From Neotamlana nanhaiensis (GTDB lineage: Bacteria; Bacteroidota; Bacteroidia; Flavobacteriales; Flavobacteriaceae), in NCBI RefSeq assembly GCF_000943555.1, contig NZ_JTDV01000010.1, forward strand, positions 186,001 through 250,000: a stretch of DNA of 64,000 bases, in the 5' to 3' direction. The position numbers and the translations under genes were made by a program. Below the pieces are notes generated by a model that did not search any database, was not told where the DNA came from, and worked only from the letters and a program-made list of their open reading frames with translations. Position 1 is the stretch's first letter, and each line of letters opens with the position of its first letter. This document shows positions 26,585 to 35,820 of the stretch, in pieces.

Positions 26585-27388
26585 ATGGAAGAGATAAAAA
26601 ATTATATAGAATCCGGAATATTAGAAATGTATGTAGCCGGTGCACTTTCTGAAAAAGAAAACAGAGAAGTGTATCAAATGATGTTGCAACACCCCGAAAT
26701 ACTTCAAGAAGTTTTAGAAATTGAATCGGCAGTTGTAAAATTAACCGCTTCGGTTGCACCAACAGATCAAATTACATCATTCTCAACTATACGAGAACGA
26801 TTAATTGATGGTGGAAATAACTCGAAAGTTATCTCTATAAATAAACCTAAGTACAATTGGGTTACTTATACAGGTTGGGCTGCATCTATTGTTCTTGCTG
26901 GTGGCTTATTATGGACATTAAGTTTAAACAAAACTTTAGAAAACGATATTAAAGTTGCCGAAACGCAGCAAGAATTGTTAGAAACTCAAATTGAAAAATC
27001 TAAAAATAGCTTAACAGAAGCCCATACATTAATTAGTGTTTTACGTGATGACAACATTACCCAAGTACCACTTGCTGGTCAAGGTAATTTCGCGAGTACC
27101 TACGCCAAAGTGTATTGGGACAAAACCAAACAGCTTATATTTTTAGATGCCCAAGGTTTACCAGAACCTCCTGAAGGCAAAGTTTATCAAGTTTGGTCAT
27201 TAACTCTAGCGCCTTTAACACCAACAAGTTTAGGTACCATAGATAGTTTTACAACCGATGAAAACAAAATTTTTGAAATAGAAAACGCAAACGAAAGTGA
27301 AGCATTTGGTATTACCCTTGAGCCTGCTGGCGGAAGTGAAACACCAACCATGGAACAATTGTATACGCTTGGTGTTGTTGAATCGTAA
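26585..27388 (+). CDS. Membrane anti-sigma factor, RskA-like
   Basis: A 267-aa single-pass protein. The cytosolic N-terminal domain (1-75, ESGILEMYVAGALSEKENRE) matches the sigma-binding domain of anti-sigma-K-type factors. One membrane helix lies at about 92-113. A short coiled coil (115-150) follows. The extracytoplasmic RskA C-terminal domain (160-267) contains VYWDKTKQLIFLDAQGLP, GKVYQVWSL and FGITLEPAGGSETPT. It sequesters the upstream sigma factor and releases it on an envelope signal. No zinc-binding HxxxCxxC motif is present, as usual for this subgroup. Confidence 0.9.
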   Translation: MEEIKNYIESGILEMYVAGALSEKENREVYQMMLQHPEILQEVLEIESAVVKLTASVAPTDQITSFSTIRERLIDGGNNSKVISINKPKYNWVTYTGWAASIVLAGGLLWTLSLNKTLENDIKVAETQQELLETQIEKSKNSLTEAHTLISVLRDDNITQVPLAGQGNFASTYAKVYWDKTKQLIFLDAQGLPEPPEGKVYQVWSLTLAPLTPTSLGTIDSFTTDENKIFEIENANESEAFGITLEPAGGSETPTMEQLYTLGVVES

Positions 27389-27526
27389 CATTTTTAATTT
27401 TGAACTTTTTATAAATCTATTTTAATTTCTTATTATTTTTAATTAGTTCCATTTTCCTGATTAAAATAAGTTAAAATTCATTAGTTTTATAAAATCTCTT
27501 CCTAAGACAGAAACATAAATTGATAA

Positions 27527-28165
27527 ATGGAAAAAAGTTATCGAAAATCTGGCTTTTTATTGCTTCTTATTATTCCTTTAATGCTTGTTGCATTTTACCC
27601 AAGTTATTTTAAATATTTTCCCGCGTTTAAAAATAACATGTACAAATACACTCATGTACATACAATTATCTCGGTTGTTTGGGTTTTAATTTTGATATGC
27701 CAACCTTTTTTAATAGTCAATAAAAAATATAAGTGGCATAAAATTTTAGGTAAATCGACCTATATCATTTTTCCATTATGGATAGTAAGCTTCTTTCCAA
27801 TGATGTATAATCTTTTTCAAAGAAAGATGTATTACAATCTTGTTTTTCCTATTGGAGATCTTATCATATTGATAATACTTTATGCACTCGCCATAAAATA
27901 TAGAAAAGTACCAAGTAAACACATGAGGTATATGATTGCCACGTCACTTGTACTCATAGATCCAATAATAGGTAGAATTGCTTTTAATAATTTACCTTTT
28001 GGTTCTTTAGCGATGCCTATAGCATATGCCCTAATGAATGGTATCCTATTACTTTTAATATGGATGGATTATAAAAATAAAAAAGACTACTCGCCATACA
28101 TACATGCTTTAATCTGTTTTATTTTGTACCATATATCGTACTTTTTGGTTTACTATATAATTTAA
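27527..28165 (+). CDS. Polytopic membrane protein, DUF2306-like
   Basis: A 212-aa inner-membrane protein with about six hydrophobic helices. Conserved-looking features are YTHVHTIISVVWVLILICQPFLI and KYKWHKILGKSTY (about 64-76), resembling predicted membrane proteins of the DUF2306 type with His residues near helix ends. The biochemical role is unknown. A single gene with no close operon partner; the low-complexity AT-rich gap on each side holds nothing clear. Confidence 0.7.
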   Translation: MEKSYRKSGFLLLLIIPLMLVAFYPSYFKYFPAFKNNMYKYTHVHTIISVVWVLILICQPFLIVNKKYKWHKILGKSTYIIFPLWIVSFFPMMYNLFQRKMYYNLVFPIGDLIILIILYALAIKYRKVPSKHMRYMIATSLVLIDPIIGRIAFNNLPFGSLAMPIAYALMNGILLLLIWMDYKNKKDYSPYIHALICFILYHISYFLVYYII

Positions 28166-28243
28166 AAACGGAAATATTTCTTATTTTACACATAACCTTT
28201 AACCGAAAGATAATATCAAACCTAAGTACTTGTTGATATTTTT

Positions 28244-28589
28244 ATGGAATCAAAAAATCTTTTGAAATTAATACTGACATGGTTAGCCTCTTTGATCCTT
28301 ACCTTATTTTTTTATTACAAATGCCTTAAATAAAATAATTCAAACTAATCAACCCGATAAAATTGTTACTAATCGTGGAATTATGATTGCCACAGGCATT
28401 TTTCTATTGCTCGCAACAGGGCTTTTTTTATATAATAAAACGGTAATATTAGGAACAACTCTATTATCACTTTACATGACATTTATCTTATTTATTCACA
28501 TGTATAAAGGCAAACCATACGAGTTAATATTCCTAATCATCATAGCAACAATTTTTGCGTCTTATTTAAGAAAACCTAAGTTTTTTTAG
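28244..28589 (+). pseudogene. Small membrane protein, frameshifted in a T7 tract
   Basis: From ATG 28244 the frame reads MESKNLLKLILTWLASLILTL and then stops at codon 30. In the +1 frame, the sequence after the seven-T run (28307-28313) continues without interruption as FITNALNKIIQTNQPDKIVTN and joins the 68-codon frame from 28383 (MIATGIFLLLATGLFLYNKT). With six T instead of seven, one 114-aa protein with about three or four membrane helices results. This is either a recent frameshift, slipped-strand variation, or a sequencing error. Family unknown. Confidence 0.6.
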
Positions 28590-28734
28590 AACATAAACCC
28601 TATAAATCAAGAAAGCGCTGATTTATTAACTAAACCAACGCTTTCACCTAACAAAAAACCTAAAAAATCAAACGCTTCGTTTAGGCTTCTTTCTCATCAT
28701 CATCTATCTTTATTTCAACAATATTATTTTTAAC
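28590..28734 (-). other. Intergenic region with weak minus-strand hairpins
   Basis: Two imperfect inverted repeats lie here: GAAAGCG/CGCTTTC (28611-28645, long loop) and AAACG-CTT-CGTTT (28670-28682). On the minus strand the second is followed by GATTTTTT, so it may terminate the TonB-receptor operon. No gene was supported. Confidence 0.4.
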
Positions 28735-30969
28735 TTAAAATCGGTATGTTACTAAACCTTTTATAAAAAAAGGTGTTCCTGGTGTAAAGTGTATTTCTTC
28801 AACGGATGCTGGTTCGTTTTGTAAACGCGATTCTGTTGCAAATTGTGTTTCATTCCAAGCCACATCAAATAAATTTTCAATAGCTACACCAAAGGTGACA
28901 TTGTTCCATTGGTAATTAGCATTTATATCGGTTACCAAGTAACCTTCAGCAACAATGCTGTTATCTTCATTTGCTGGTCTATCATCAATAAACCTGTAGC
29001 GAATACCTCCGGAAAAACCATCTAAATTATTTACAGCCAAACCACCTGCCATAGTAAAGTTTGGCGCTAACGGAATGTAGTTTTCACCTTCAGGATCTTC
29101 GGTACTTCTTGCATGTGTTAAGGTAGCATCGGTATCGAAAAACAACCAATCGGTTAACTGGTAACGTAAGCCTAAATCGAGACCGTAACGTTCTGTTTTT
29201 CCGCTTGGTTCAACAATACCTGCATCACCCACATAAACAAATTCTTGCTCTAAAAACAAATACCATAACGCTCCGTTAAACACTAAGTTTGAAGTTGGTT
29301 TCCAAACTGTTCCAAAATCTGCACCATAAGCTTTTGGTAAAATATCGCGTCCTTGATTACTAACCACCACACGCGTATCATTGGAGTGAAACCCAATACC
29401 CGACTTTAAATACCATTGTAAATTATCTGTGGCATTATAAAAAAAGTTTAATTTTGGGCTTACAGTCGATTTATGCTCGGTAGCATTAGAATATGTTGGT
29501 TGTAACTTATCGTTGTACATAAACGTAAAATAATCGAAACGTAAGGCCGGAGCAATGGCAAATCTTCCCATTTCAAATTTTGTATTAACATAAGCGCCAA
29601 TATTCGTTTGGTTGATATCTCCCAATTGTATTTGCTCTAAGGTTGTAGTTCGGTTAAGTGTGTGAGACAACTCGGTATCTGCTGCCACATCGTGTCTTAA
29701 ACTCAGACCTGATGTTAAACTAAATTCGGTATCACCTAAAAATGTGTTGTAGTTTAACGCCGAATTAATTCCGAAAATATCTCTGTTTTCCTTTTGTTTT
29801 ATTTGATCGCCATTTTCTGGATCTTCTAAAAAGAAGGTAAAGTTCGAATATAGCTCAAACCCATAATGCGAGTAAAAAGCATTGGTTTTAAAGGTGGTAT
29901 TATCCGATACGTTTTTGTTGTATTCTACATTTAAATTGGTGCGTTGCGTGGTTCCGCCCTCGGTATCGTCTATCGCTCCAAAGCGTGAAATATTACCATT
30001 ATCAACTTCGCGTTGCGGAATTTGCCCTGACGCATCCCAACGACTCGTAAAATGCGATGCCGTTAAGGTTAATTTATCGTTGTTTGGCGAAAACACCACG
30101 TATTTACCAAAAAGATTTAATCGGTTAAAATTTTGAGGTGATTCGAAAGGGCCATCACCTTGCAAATATTCAACAGCCATATAGGCGTTTTTATTTTTTT
30201 CTTTTTCTAACAAGTCTATCATGCCCAGTGTTCTAATGGTGTTAAATTGCCCCACTGAAAACGTGACTTGACTATCTTCTAAATAATCTTTTGTTGAAAA
30301 ATCGACATAACCCGCCGTTGTAAAATCGCCATGATTAGCGTAGTAGGTACCTTTACCAAAATCTATTTTACTTACCGTTTCCGGGATTAAAAAGTGTAAA
30401 TCGCTATAACCTTGCCCGTGTGCATGCGATACCATATTTACGGGCATACCATCTACATTAATTGAAATATCGGTACCGTGATCGATATCGAAACCACGTA
30501 AAAATATCTGTTCTGCTTTACCTCCACCAGCATGCTGACCAATAATTAAACCAGGTACTTTTCGTAATACATCTTGCGATGAATTCACAGGATTGGTATT
30601 TAAATCTAATCTTGCAATGGTACTTATTGGGTTTTGTTGTTCTTGTAAAACCATTTCATCTAACTGAAATAATTTTTCCTCTAACACAATCGTTAAAACC
30701 TCTGTTTCATTTAAAGCTGCAATAGCAACTATGTTAGTTTTATAGCCTAACAAACCTATTTTAAGCGAGTCGCCAACGTTAGAATTTTCAATAATAAACA
30801 ATCCGCTTTCTGAAGTATGCGCATGTGTTTTCGTATTTAAATTGTAAACATAAGCGCCTTCTAAAGGTTGGTTGGCTTCATTTTTTACAACGCCTTTTAC
30901 TTGCTGCCCTAAAGTGACCTGAGCCATGAACAAAGACAAACAAATCGCTATGAATTTTAGTACTTTCAT
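28735..30969 (-). CDS. TonB-dependent receptor of the DUF4331 operon
   Basis: A 744-aa outer-membrane receptor: signal peptide 1-21, carboxypeptidase-like regulatory domain (VKGVVKNEANQPLEGAYVYN, about 24-105), and plug with LRKVPGLIIGQHAGGGKAEQ, then IFLRGFDIDHGTDISINVDG and MVSHAHGQGYSDLHF. A barrel follows, ending in an aromatic residue (KGLVTYRF). The His/Asp-rich plug motif (DIDHGTD, SHAHGQG) suggests a metal or metal-complex ligand, but this is a guess. Last gene of a four-gene operon with DUF4331-like secreted proteins and a TPR lipoprotein, 14 bp after the TPR stop. Confidence 0.92.
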   Translation of the reverse strand: MKVLKFIAICLSLFMAQVTLGQQVKGVVKNEANQPLEGAYVYNLNTKTHAHTSESGLFIIENSNVGDSLKIGLLGYKTNIVAIAALNETEVLTIVLEEKLFQLDEMVLQEQQNPISTIARLDLNTNPVNSSQDVLRKVPGLIIGQHAGGGKAEQIFLRGFDIDHGTDISINVDGMPVNMVSHAHGQGYSDLHFLIPETVSKIDFGKGTYYANHGDFTTAGYVDFSTKDYLEDSQVTFSVGQFNTIRTLGMIDLLEKEKNKNAYMAVEYLQGDGPFESPQNFNRLNLFGKYVVFSPNNDKLTLTASHFTSRWDASGQIPQREVDNGNISRFGAIDDTEGGTTQRTNLNVEYNKNVSDNTTFKTNAFYSHYGFELYSNFTFFLEDPENGDQIKQKENRDIFGINSALNYNTFLGDTEFSLTSGLSLRHDVAADTELSHTLNRTTTLEQIQLGDINQTNIGAYVNTKFEMGRFAIAPALRFDYFTFMYNDKLQPTYSNATEHKSTVSPKLNFFYNATDNLQWYLKSGIGFHSNDTRVVVSNQGRDILPKAYGADFGTVWKPTSNLVFNGALWYLFLEQEFVYVGDAGIVEPSGKTERYGLDLGLRYQLTDWLFFDTDATLTHARSTEDPEGENYIPLAPNFTMAGGLAVNNLDGFSGGIRYRFIDDRPANEDNSIVAEGYLVTDINANYQWNNVTFGVAIENLFDVAWNETQFATESRLQNEPASVEEIHFTPGTPFFIKGLVTYRF

Positions 30970-30983
30970 TTTTTAGATTGATG

Positions 30984-32276
30984 TTAGATGTTTTTAATTT
31001 CTTTTGCCGTTACCGGACCGAGCTCAAAAGTACTTTCTTCCAATTCCTTTTTTAATTCTTTAACTTTTTTTAACATGCCTTTAGCTTTATAAATTTTCGC
31101 TAAGTGTAAAATCACATCAGGTTCGTGAGTTTTACCAATAACGTGCGTCTCCATAATATCCAAAGCATCATCAACTTCGCCATGGTTAAAGTATGTCCAC
31201 GCTAATAAATCGTACGACTGCGGCGTTGGTCTATTTTTAACCTCAATGTGTGCATATTTTAAGGCTTTCGCCGAAGCTGTGTCGTCTTCAGCAAAAAGCA
31301 AAACGTTGTATTTGTTATACATATCGCCATACATCGGATTTTTTACAGCATTGTAATAAGAAGTCAATTCGTTTTCCTTTAAAACATCATCACCCTTAAA
31401 ATCGGCTATTTCGGCTTTTAGTAAATGATAATCTGGCGCATTAAATTTGGTGTTTATGCCCTCAAGAATTCGTAAGGCTTCATTTGGATTTTTTTCATGA
31501 GAATATACAATCCAAGCAATTCCTTTTTTGGCGTAAGCATCATCCGGATTTAGCTCAAGTGCTTTTAAATAATGTGCATACGAATCGTTAATTCTTCCGG
31601 CGTGACCGTAATAATCGGCTAAATTAGTATAGACCCATTGCTTAGTTCCAGAAATGTTTGATGCTTCGGCAATTGCTTTGGCTTGCTCCATGTATTTTAT
31701 AGCAGCGTCTAAATTACCACGATGGTCGCTCCATTTAGATAATCTTATTAAATAATCGAAATCATTTGCTTTTCTAATTGTTTCAAGATAAGTTTTGGCT
31801 ACATCAAAGTTACCGAGTTCAAGGTGTACATCGAAAAGCATTTTTTGAGTTGCTCGTAAATTTTCGCCGTTTGTTTCGGCTTTTTTCAATAGCTCTAAAG
31901 CCTGCTTAAATTTATGTTGTGAAATATAATTTCGTGCTAATGCACACAAATAACCTGGCGTATTATAATCTGTTATTTCGTTAGCTTTTACTAGCTGTTT
32001 TTCGGCTTCAATTAGAGCATTAATATCGCCTGTTGTGCTGAATATAAGAGATTGAGATGCTGCAATTTTAGCTAAATAAGGAAATTGATTGGGCTCTTTT
32101 TCTAGCTTTTTTTCCCAGAATTTTAAATCTGCAGTTGCTAATTGCAACATCTCGTTCTCTTCACTCACAAAATAAGGCTCGTAATCCTTGGCATTGGTAA
32201 TTTGTTGGTTGCTATTACCACAACTGTATAAAACAATTATTAGTAAAGCGCTTAATATTTTATATATTGGTGTCAT
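30984..32276 (-). CDS. TPR lipoprotein of the DUF4331 operon
   Basis: A 430-aa lipoprotein with lipobox YSC (C19). The mature part is almost all tetratricopeptide repeats, for example YLCALARNYISQHKFKQALE, then WVYTNLADYYGHAGRINDSY, HYLKALELNPDDAYAKKGIA and AWTYFNHGEVDDALDIMETH. It is probably a periplasmic scaffold or binding protein that works with the DUF4331 proteins and the TonB-dependent receptor encoded in the same operon. A 13-bp hairpin separates it from the upstream DUF4331 C-half gene. Confidence 0.88.
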   Translation of the reverse strand: MTPIYKILSALLIIVLYSCGNSNQQITNAKDYEPYFVSEENEMLQLATADLKFWEKKLEKEPNQFPYLAKIAASQSLIFSTTGDINALIEAEKQLVKANEITDYNTPGYLCALARNYISQHKFKQALELLKKAETNGENLRATQKMLFDVHLELGNFDVAKTYLETIRKANDFDYLIRLSKWSDHRGNLDAAIKYMEQAKAIAEASNISGTKQWVYTNLADYYGHAGRINDSYAHYLKALELNPDDAYAKKGIAWIVYSHEKNPNEALRILEGINTKFNAPDYHLLKAEIADFKGDDVLKENELTSYYNAVKNPMYGDMYNKYNVLLFAEDDTASAKALKYAHIEVKNRPTPQSYDLLAWTYFNHGEVDDALDIMETHVIGKTHEPDVILHLAKIYKAKGMLKKVKELKKELEESTFELGPVTAKEIKNI

Positions 32277-32309
32277 GTGTTTGAGTTTTGTTGTTAGGAT
32301 TTTTTTAAT

Positions 32310-32345
32310 ACTCTAAAACGAGACTTAAACAGCTCGTTTTAGAGT
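32310..32345 (-). terminator. Strong intercistronic hairpin without U-tract
   Basis: A perfect 13-bp stem (ACTCTAAAACGAG with CTCGTTTTAGAGT, 10-nt loop) between the DUF4331 C-half and TPR genes. The minus-strand sequence after it is A-rich (ATTAAAAAAATCC), not T-rich. An mRNA 3'-end stabiliser or processing site fits better than a classical terminator. Confidence 0.55.
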
Positions 32346-32353
32346 TAAAGGTA

Positions 32354-32911
32354 TTACCATGGTGAGGCTAAGTATGGGAACGCGGGCAAAAAGGGTTTAT
32401 CGTTTTCGTTAACATTATCGTTAGATAGTCCTGGATTTTCGCTAAAATCTTCACCTCCAAAAATTAGAAGTAATTCTACGGTTATAACATCATCGGCTAA
32501 GGCTCTACCAGTTAAAACATTAGTGCCATCATAAAATGTTGTTGTGCCATCTAGCGATACGTTTAAAACATCGGTAGCTAACAAACCTGTAAAGGCTGCA
32601 GCATCTTGCCCAAGGGCATTCATGTCGCCATCGTTTGCAAATGCTGGACTTAATCCCGTTAAATTGGTTTGAAACATACTTTGAAAGTTGCCACTTTGCT
32701 GCGACGGAATGGTAGTATTAAACATATCTTTACTATCTGATGAGACAAAAACAGTGTTTACGGCAGGTCGCCCCATTTGATCTTCTTGCATGTAAGTTCC
32801 AGAAAAATCTGGTTCCATTGGCATTTCCATCATAGTGTTATCATCATCATTCGAACAATTAAAGGCTAAAATTGACAATGCTATTGCGGTTATTATTTTT
32901 ATAGATTTCAT
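32354..32911 (-). CDS. DUF4331 C-terminal-half lipoprotein
   Basis: A 185-aa lipoprotein with lipobox FNC (C19), then acidic DDDNTMMEMPMEPD. The mature part matches the second half of DUF4331 proteins: QMGRPAVNTVFV (compare the usual RxGNPLVNEVVI), then FNTTIPSQQ, GRALADDVITVELL and NDKPFLPAFPYLASPW (usual NDKPFL..FPYLATPH). The N-terminal half is encoded just upstream as a separate exported protein (32937-33587). The two probably assemble in the periplasm or at the surface. Function is unknown; the domain is typical of secreted, operon-encoded proteins near TonB systems. Confidence 0.82.
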   Translation of the reverse strand: MKSIKIITAIALSILAFNCSNDDDNTMMEMPMEPDFSGTYMQEDQMGRPAVNTVFVSSDSKDMFNTTIPSQQSGNFQSMFQTNLTGLSPAFANDGDMNALGQDAAAFTGLLATDVLNVSLDGTTTFYDGTNVLTGRALADDVITVELLLIFGGEDFSENPGLSNDNVNENDKPFLPAFPYLASPW

Positions 32912-32936
32912 GTGTATTGTGCTTTAAGGTTAATTA

Positions 32937-33587
32937 TTATTTACGTTTAGATTCTACCCAAGTGTTAATGGTTCCTGTACCACCAATCATAGATTTTGGC
33001 ACTTCAACCACCACCGACATCACATTTGTTCCAGCAAAAGTATCAGCTCCTGGCATATTAAAACTTGTAGCATTTCCAGCAATAATTTCACTGTATTGCG
33101 CGAAATCCATAAAGAATGGGTCATCTCTTGGGCCAGCAAAAAAGCTCATTCCATTGCTAGTTTCTATTGACGGATCACTACCGTATGCAGAAATATATAC
33201 CCAACCAGTATATGCTGCAGACGTTTCAACAACACTATTTAATCCTGTTTGCGAAGGTGCTACCGGACCAAAAAAGTACATTTTACCATCTCTTGGTAAT
33301 GCTTGAATAACTAAATCTTCAACATTATCGCCTGTGTTATCGATGTTGAACTCAATCATAACATTTTCATCAAAAGTTGCCGAACCTGTGCTAGCAGGAC
33401 TCAACAAACCTTGTAAGTTGGCTACAAACGCAATATTGTTGGTGTTTTCACCTTGAAAGGCATAAAAATCGGTAATATCGCTGCTACCGCCTTGAACTGC
33501 CGGCGCATCAATGTGGTCGGCTGCTAAAATGAAGCCTACAACGGTGGCTACGGCTCCAATTCCTAATAGTTTTTTTAAATTTCTCAT
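32937..33587 (-). CDS. DUF4331 N-terminal-half secreted protein
   Basis: A 216-aa exported protein: signal peptide 1-22 (GIGAVATVVGFILA), with maturation near A|ADHIDAP. The start of the mature protein, DHIDAPAVQGGSSDITDFYAF, is the hallmark of DUF4331 (usual SHREAP...D.TDVYAF). ENVMIEFNIDNTGDNVEDL and a C-terminal VEVPKSMIGG also fit the first half of the domain. It ends with WVESKRK, where a full-length family member would run on into the part now encoded by the next gene, 25 bp downstream. First gene of the operon. A natural split of one domain into two polypeptides is likely. Confidence 0.85.
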   Translation of the reverse strand: MRNLKKLLGIGAVATVVGFILAADHIDAPAVQGGSSDITDFYAFQGENTNNIAFVANLQGLLSPASTGSATFDENVMIEFNIDNTGDNVEDLVIQALPRDGKMYFFGPVAPSQTGLNSVVETSAAYTGWVYISAYGSDPSIETSNGMSFFAGPRDDPFFMDFAQYSEIIAGNATSFNMPGADTFAGTNVMSVVVEVPKSMIGGTGTINTWVESKRK

Positions 33588-33795
33588 AGTTTTTGAGGTT
33601 TTGTAGTTAATATTTTTTGAACTCTCGCAAATACCTACGGAAAATATAAATGAGTGGTTTTGTTAAAATTTTGTTAATGAAATGAATTTACCTTCAAAAG
33701 GAATCAATCACCATTACAACAAGTATATTTTATTTAGTAAATTAGCTATGTTTAAACCATAGGATAATTCATTCTAGCCCTTTAGTATATCGTTA

Positions 33796-34515
33796 ATGAC
33801 AATACATAAACTTTCAGTTATTATACCTGCCTATAACGAAGCAGAAACCATTCACAACATTTTAAACAAAATAAAATCGGTAAAACTTATAAATAACATT
33901 GAAAAAGAAATTTTAATAGTTAATGATTGCTCAACAGATAAAACTAAAAACGCCATTAGCTCCTACATTTCTGTAAACCCAGATTTACCAATTAGTTATT
34001 TTGAGCATGAAATTAACCAAGGTAAAGGAGCAGCCTTACACACTGGCATACAAATGGCAACAGGAGATGTTTTAGTAATACAAGATGCAGATTTAGAATA
34101 CAATCCTGAAGAATACAACGATTTATTAAAACCTATAATAGACGGTTTTGCAGATGTTGTTTATGGTTCTAGATTTATGGGAAGCAAACCTCATAGAATA
34201 TTATTTTTCTGGCACACCATAGGTAATAAATTCCTAACATTTTTATCAAATATGTTTACCAATTTAAATTTGACCGATATGGAAACATGTTACAAAATGT
34301 TTAGAAGCGACATTATTAAATCTATAAAATTAAAAGAAAAACGATTTGGGTTTGAGCCAGAAGTAACAGCCAAAATTTCGAAAATTAAACACATCCGTAT
34401 TTATGAAGTTGGTATAAGCTATTACGGTCGAACTTATTACGAAGGAAAAAAAATAGGCTGGAAAGATGGCTTTAGGGCAATTTGGTGTATTTTTAAGTAT
34501 CGCTTTAATTTTTAA
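33796..34515 (+). CDS. GT2 glycosyltransferase, dolichol-phosphate-mannose-synthase-like
   Basis: A 239-aa GT-A fold enzyme: [20 protein letters not shown] at the N-terminus, DCSTDKTK, then the metal-binding DAD in [13 protein letters not shown] (about 95-107) and [13 protein letters not shown]. The DPM1-like subgroup moves a sugar from a nucleotide donor onto a polyprenyl phosphate at the membrane. The next gene, 2 bp on, encodes a membrane GT-C-type protein that would use such a lipid-linked sugar. The pair looks like a lipid- or surface-glycosylation module. Confidence 0.9.
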   Translation: MTIHKLSVIIPAYNEAETIHNILNKIKSVKLINNIEKEILIVNDCSTDKTKNAISSYISVNPDLPISYFEHEINQGKGAALHTGIQMATGDVLVIQDADLEYNPEEYNDLLKPIIDGFADVVYGSRFMGSKPHRILFFWHTIGNKFLTFLSNMFTNLNLTDMETCYKMFRSDIIKSIKLKEKRFGFEPEVTAKISKIKHIRIYEVGISYYGRTYYEGKKIGWKDGFRAIWCIFKYRFNF

Positions 34516-34517
34516 AA

Positions 34518-35756
34518 ATGAAAATAAGTCATTTTAAATCTATATTCCTTTTTTTTCCATTACTTATACTTTATATTTTAATTGCTTTTTTAGTAATTGA
34601 TAATGGTTTAGGAGGAGACCAAGCACGCTACCTTCAATACGCAGAAAATTTAATAAACGGCACTTATGCCATTGATGGCGCTTTATTTTTATGGAATGGC
34701 CCTGGATATCCGTTATTACTGGCTCCGTTTGTATTTTTAAATGCATCCATAGTGTTTTTAAAAAGCCTAAACATTATTTTTATTTTTTCTGGTGTATATT
34801 TTTTTCATAAAACTTGTTTAGAGTTTTTCAATAAAAAACAAGCCATAATTTGTAGTTATATTTTAGGGCTATATTACCCCAATTTATTATTCTCATTAAA
34901 GTATATTTTAACAGAAGGGTTTGCTTTTTTTTTAGCCTGTGGTTTATTGTTTTACTTAACAATTGCAATTAAAAAAGGTAAACGAAAACATATTTTAGTA
35001 GCATCGATATACTTAGTATTATTACTATTAACAAAGGTAATTTTTGCTTATGTAATCTTTGGATTAATTGGTATTTCACTATTTGCTTTAGCCATTAAAA
35101 AATTTAAATCTCCGGCTAAACGAATTTTAATAATATGTGTATTTGCAAATGTATTATCGCTTCCCTATTTATTTTACACTTATACTTTAACCAATAAATT
35201 TCCCTACTACTCCAATGCTGGAGGCCAATGTATTTATTGGTTAAGTACACCCTACGAAAACGAACAGGGCGAATGGGTTTTAGCAAGCGATAAATATTTT
35301 AAAACCAAACCACAATATAAAAATCACAATACATTTTTAAGTTCAATAAGCAATTTAAAACCTGTTGAAAAGGATGCGTCATTAAAAGAAAAAGCAATTG
35401 CTCAAATAAAGCAAAATCCGAAAAAATTCGTTAAAAATTATATTTCAAATATTAGCCGATTGTTTTTAGATATACCTAATAGTTACACGCCGCAAAATAT
35501 TGGTTTTATTTTTTATGCAGTTCCTAATAGTTTTGTTTTTGTGTTTTTATGCCTAAGTATTCTTTTTAATTTTTTAAACTTAAAAAAACTTCCGTTTAGT
35601 ATCCTCGTTATTTTAACTTTTGTGTTAATATACCTTTTTGGAAGTTCTTTACTATGTGCCTATCCAAGAATTCTTTATCCTATTCTTCCTTTTCTTTTTC
35701 TATGGATCTTTTACTCTACGTTTAATTTTAAAACAAAAAATAATTTTAACATATAA
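34518..35756 (+). CDS. GT-C-type membrane glycosyltransferase
   Basis: A 412-aa protein with about ten membrane helices. The first extracytoplasmic loop has GGDQARYLQYAENLINGTY (32-50), an Asp-containing motif placed like the catalytic loop-1 Asp of GT-C enzymes (PMT/ArnT group). It is followed by FLWNGPGYPLLLAPF. A soluble-like loop lies in the middle (about 235-300, YENEQGEWVLASDKYF). It probably transfers sugar from polyprenyl phosphate made by the upstream GT2 enzyme. The acceptor is unknown. Confidence 0.8.
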   Translation: MKISHFKSIFLFFPLLILYILIAFLVIDNGLGGDQARYLQYAENLINGTYAIDGALFLWNGPGYPLLLAPFVFLNASIVFLKSLNIIFIFSGVYFFHKTCLEFFNKKQAIICSYILGLYYPNLLFSLKYILTEGFAFFLACGLLFYLTIAIKKGKRKHILVASIYLVLLLLTKVIFAYVIFGLIGISLFALAIKKFKSPAKRILIICVFANVLSLPYLFYTYTLTNKFPYYSNAGGQCIYWLSTPYENEQGEWVLASDKYFKTKPQYKNHNTFLSSISNLKPVEKDASLKEKAIAQIKQNPKKFVKNYISNISRLFLDIPNSYTPQNIGFIFYAVPNSFVFVFLCLSILFNFLNLKKLPFSILVILTFVLIYLFGSSLLCAYPRILYPILPFLFLWIFYSTFNFKTKNNFNI

Positions 35757-35820
35757 ACTAAAAATTCCACTATAATATCTAAAAACACTACTTTTATATC
35801 CTAAACCCTATTACTACAAT

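Noticed and set aside
28680-28737. Short minus-strand frame ending DDDEKEA as a small gene
   Set aside because: An in-frame stop lies directly upstream, there is no ATG/GTG/TTG start and it has under 20 codons; it looks like a chance frame between terminator and receptor gene.
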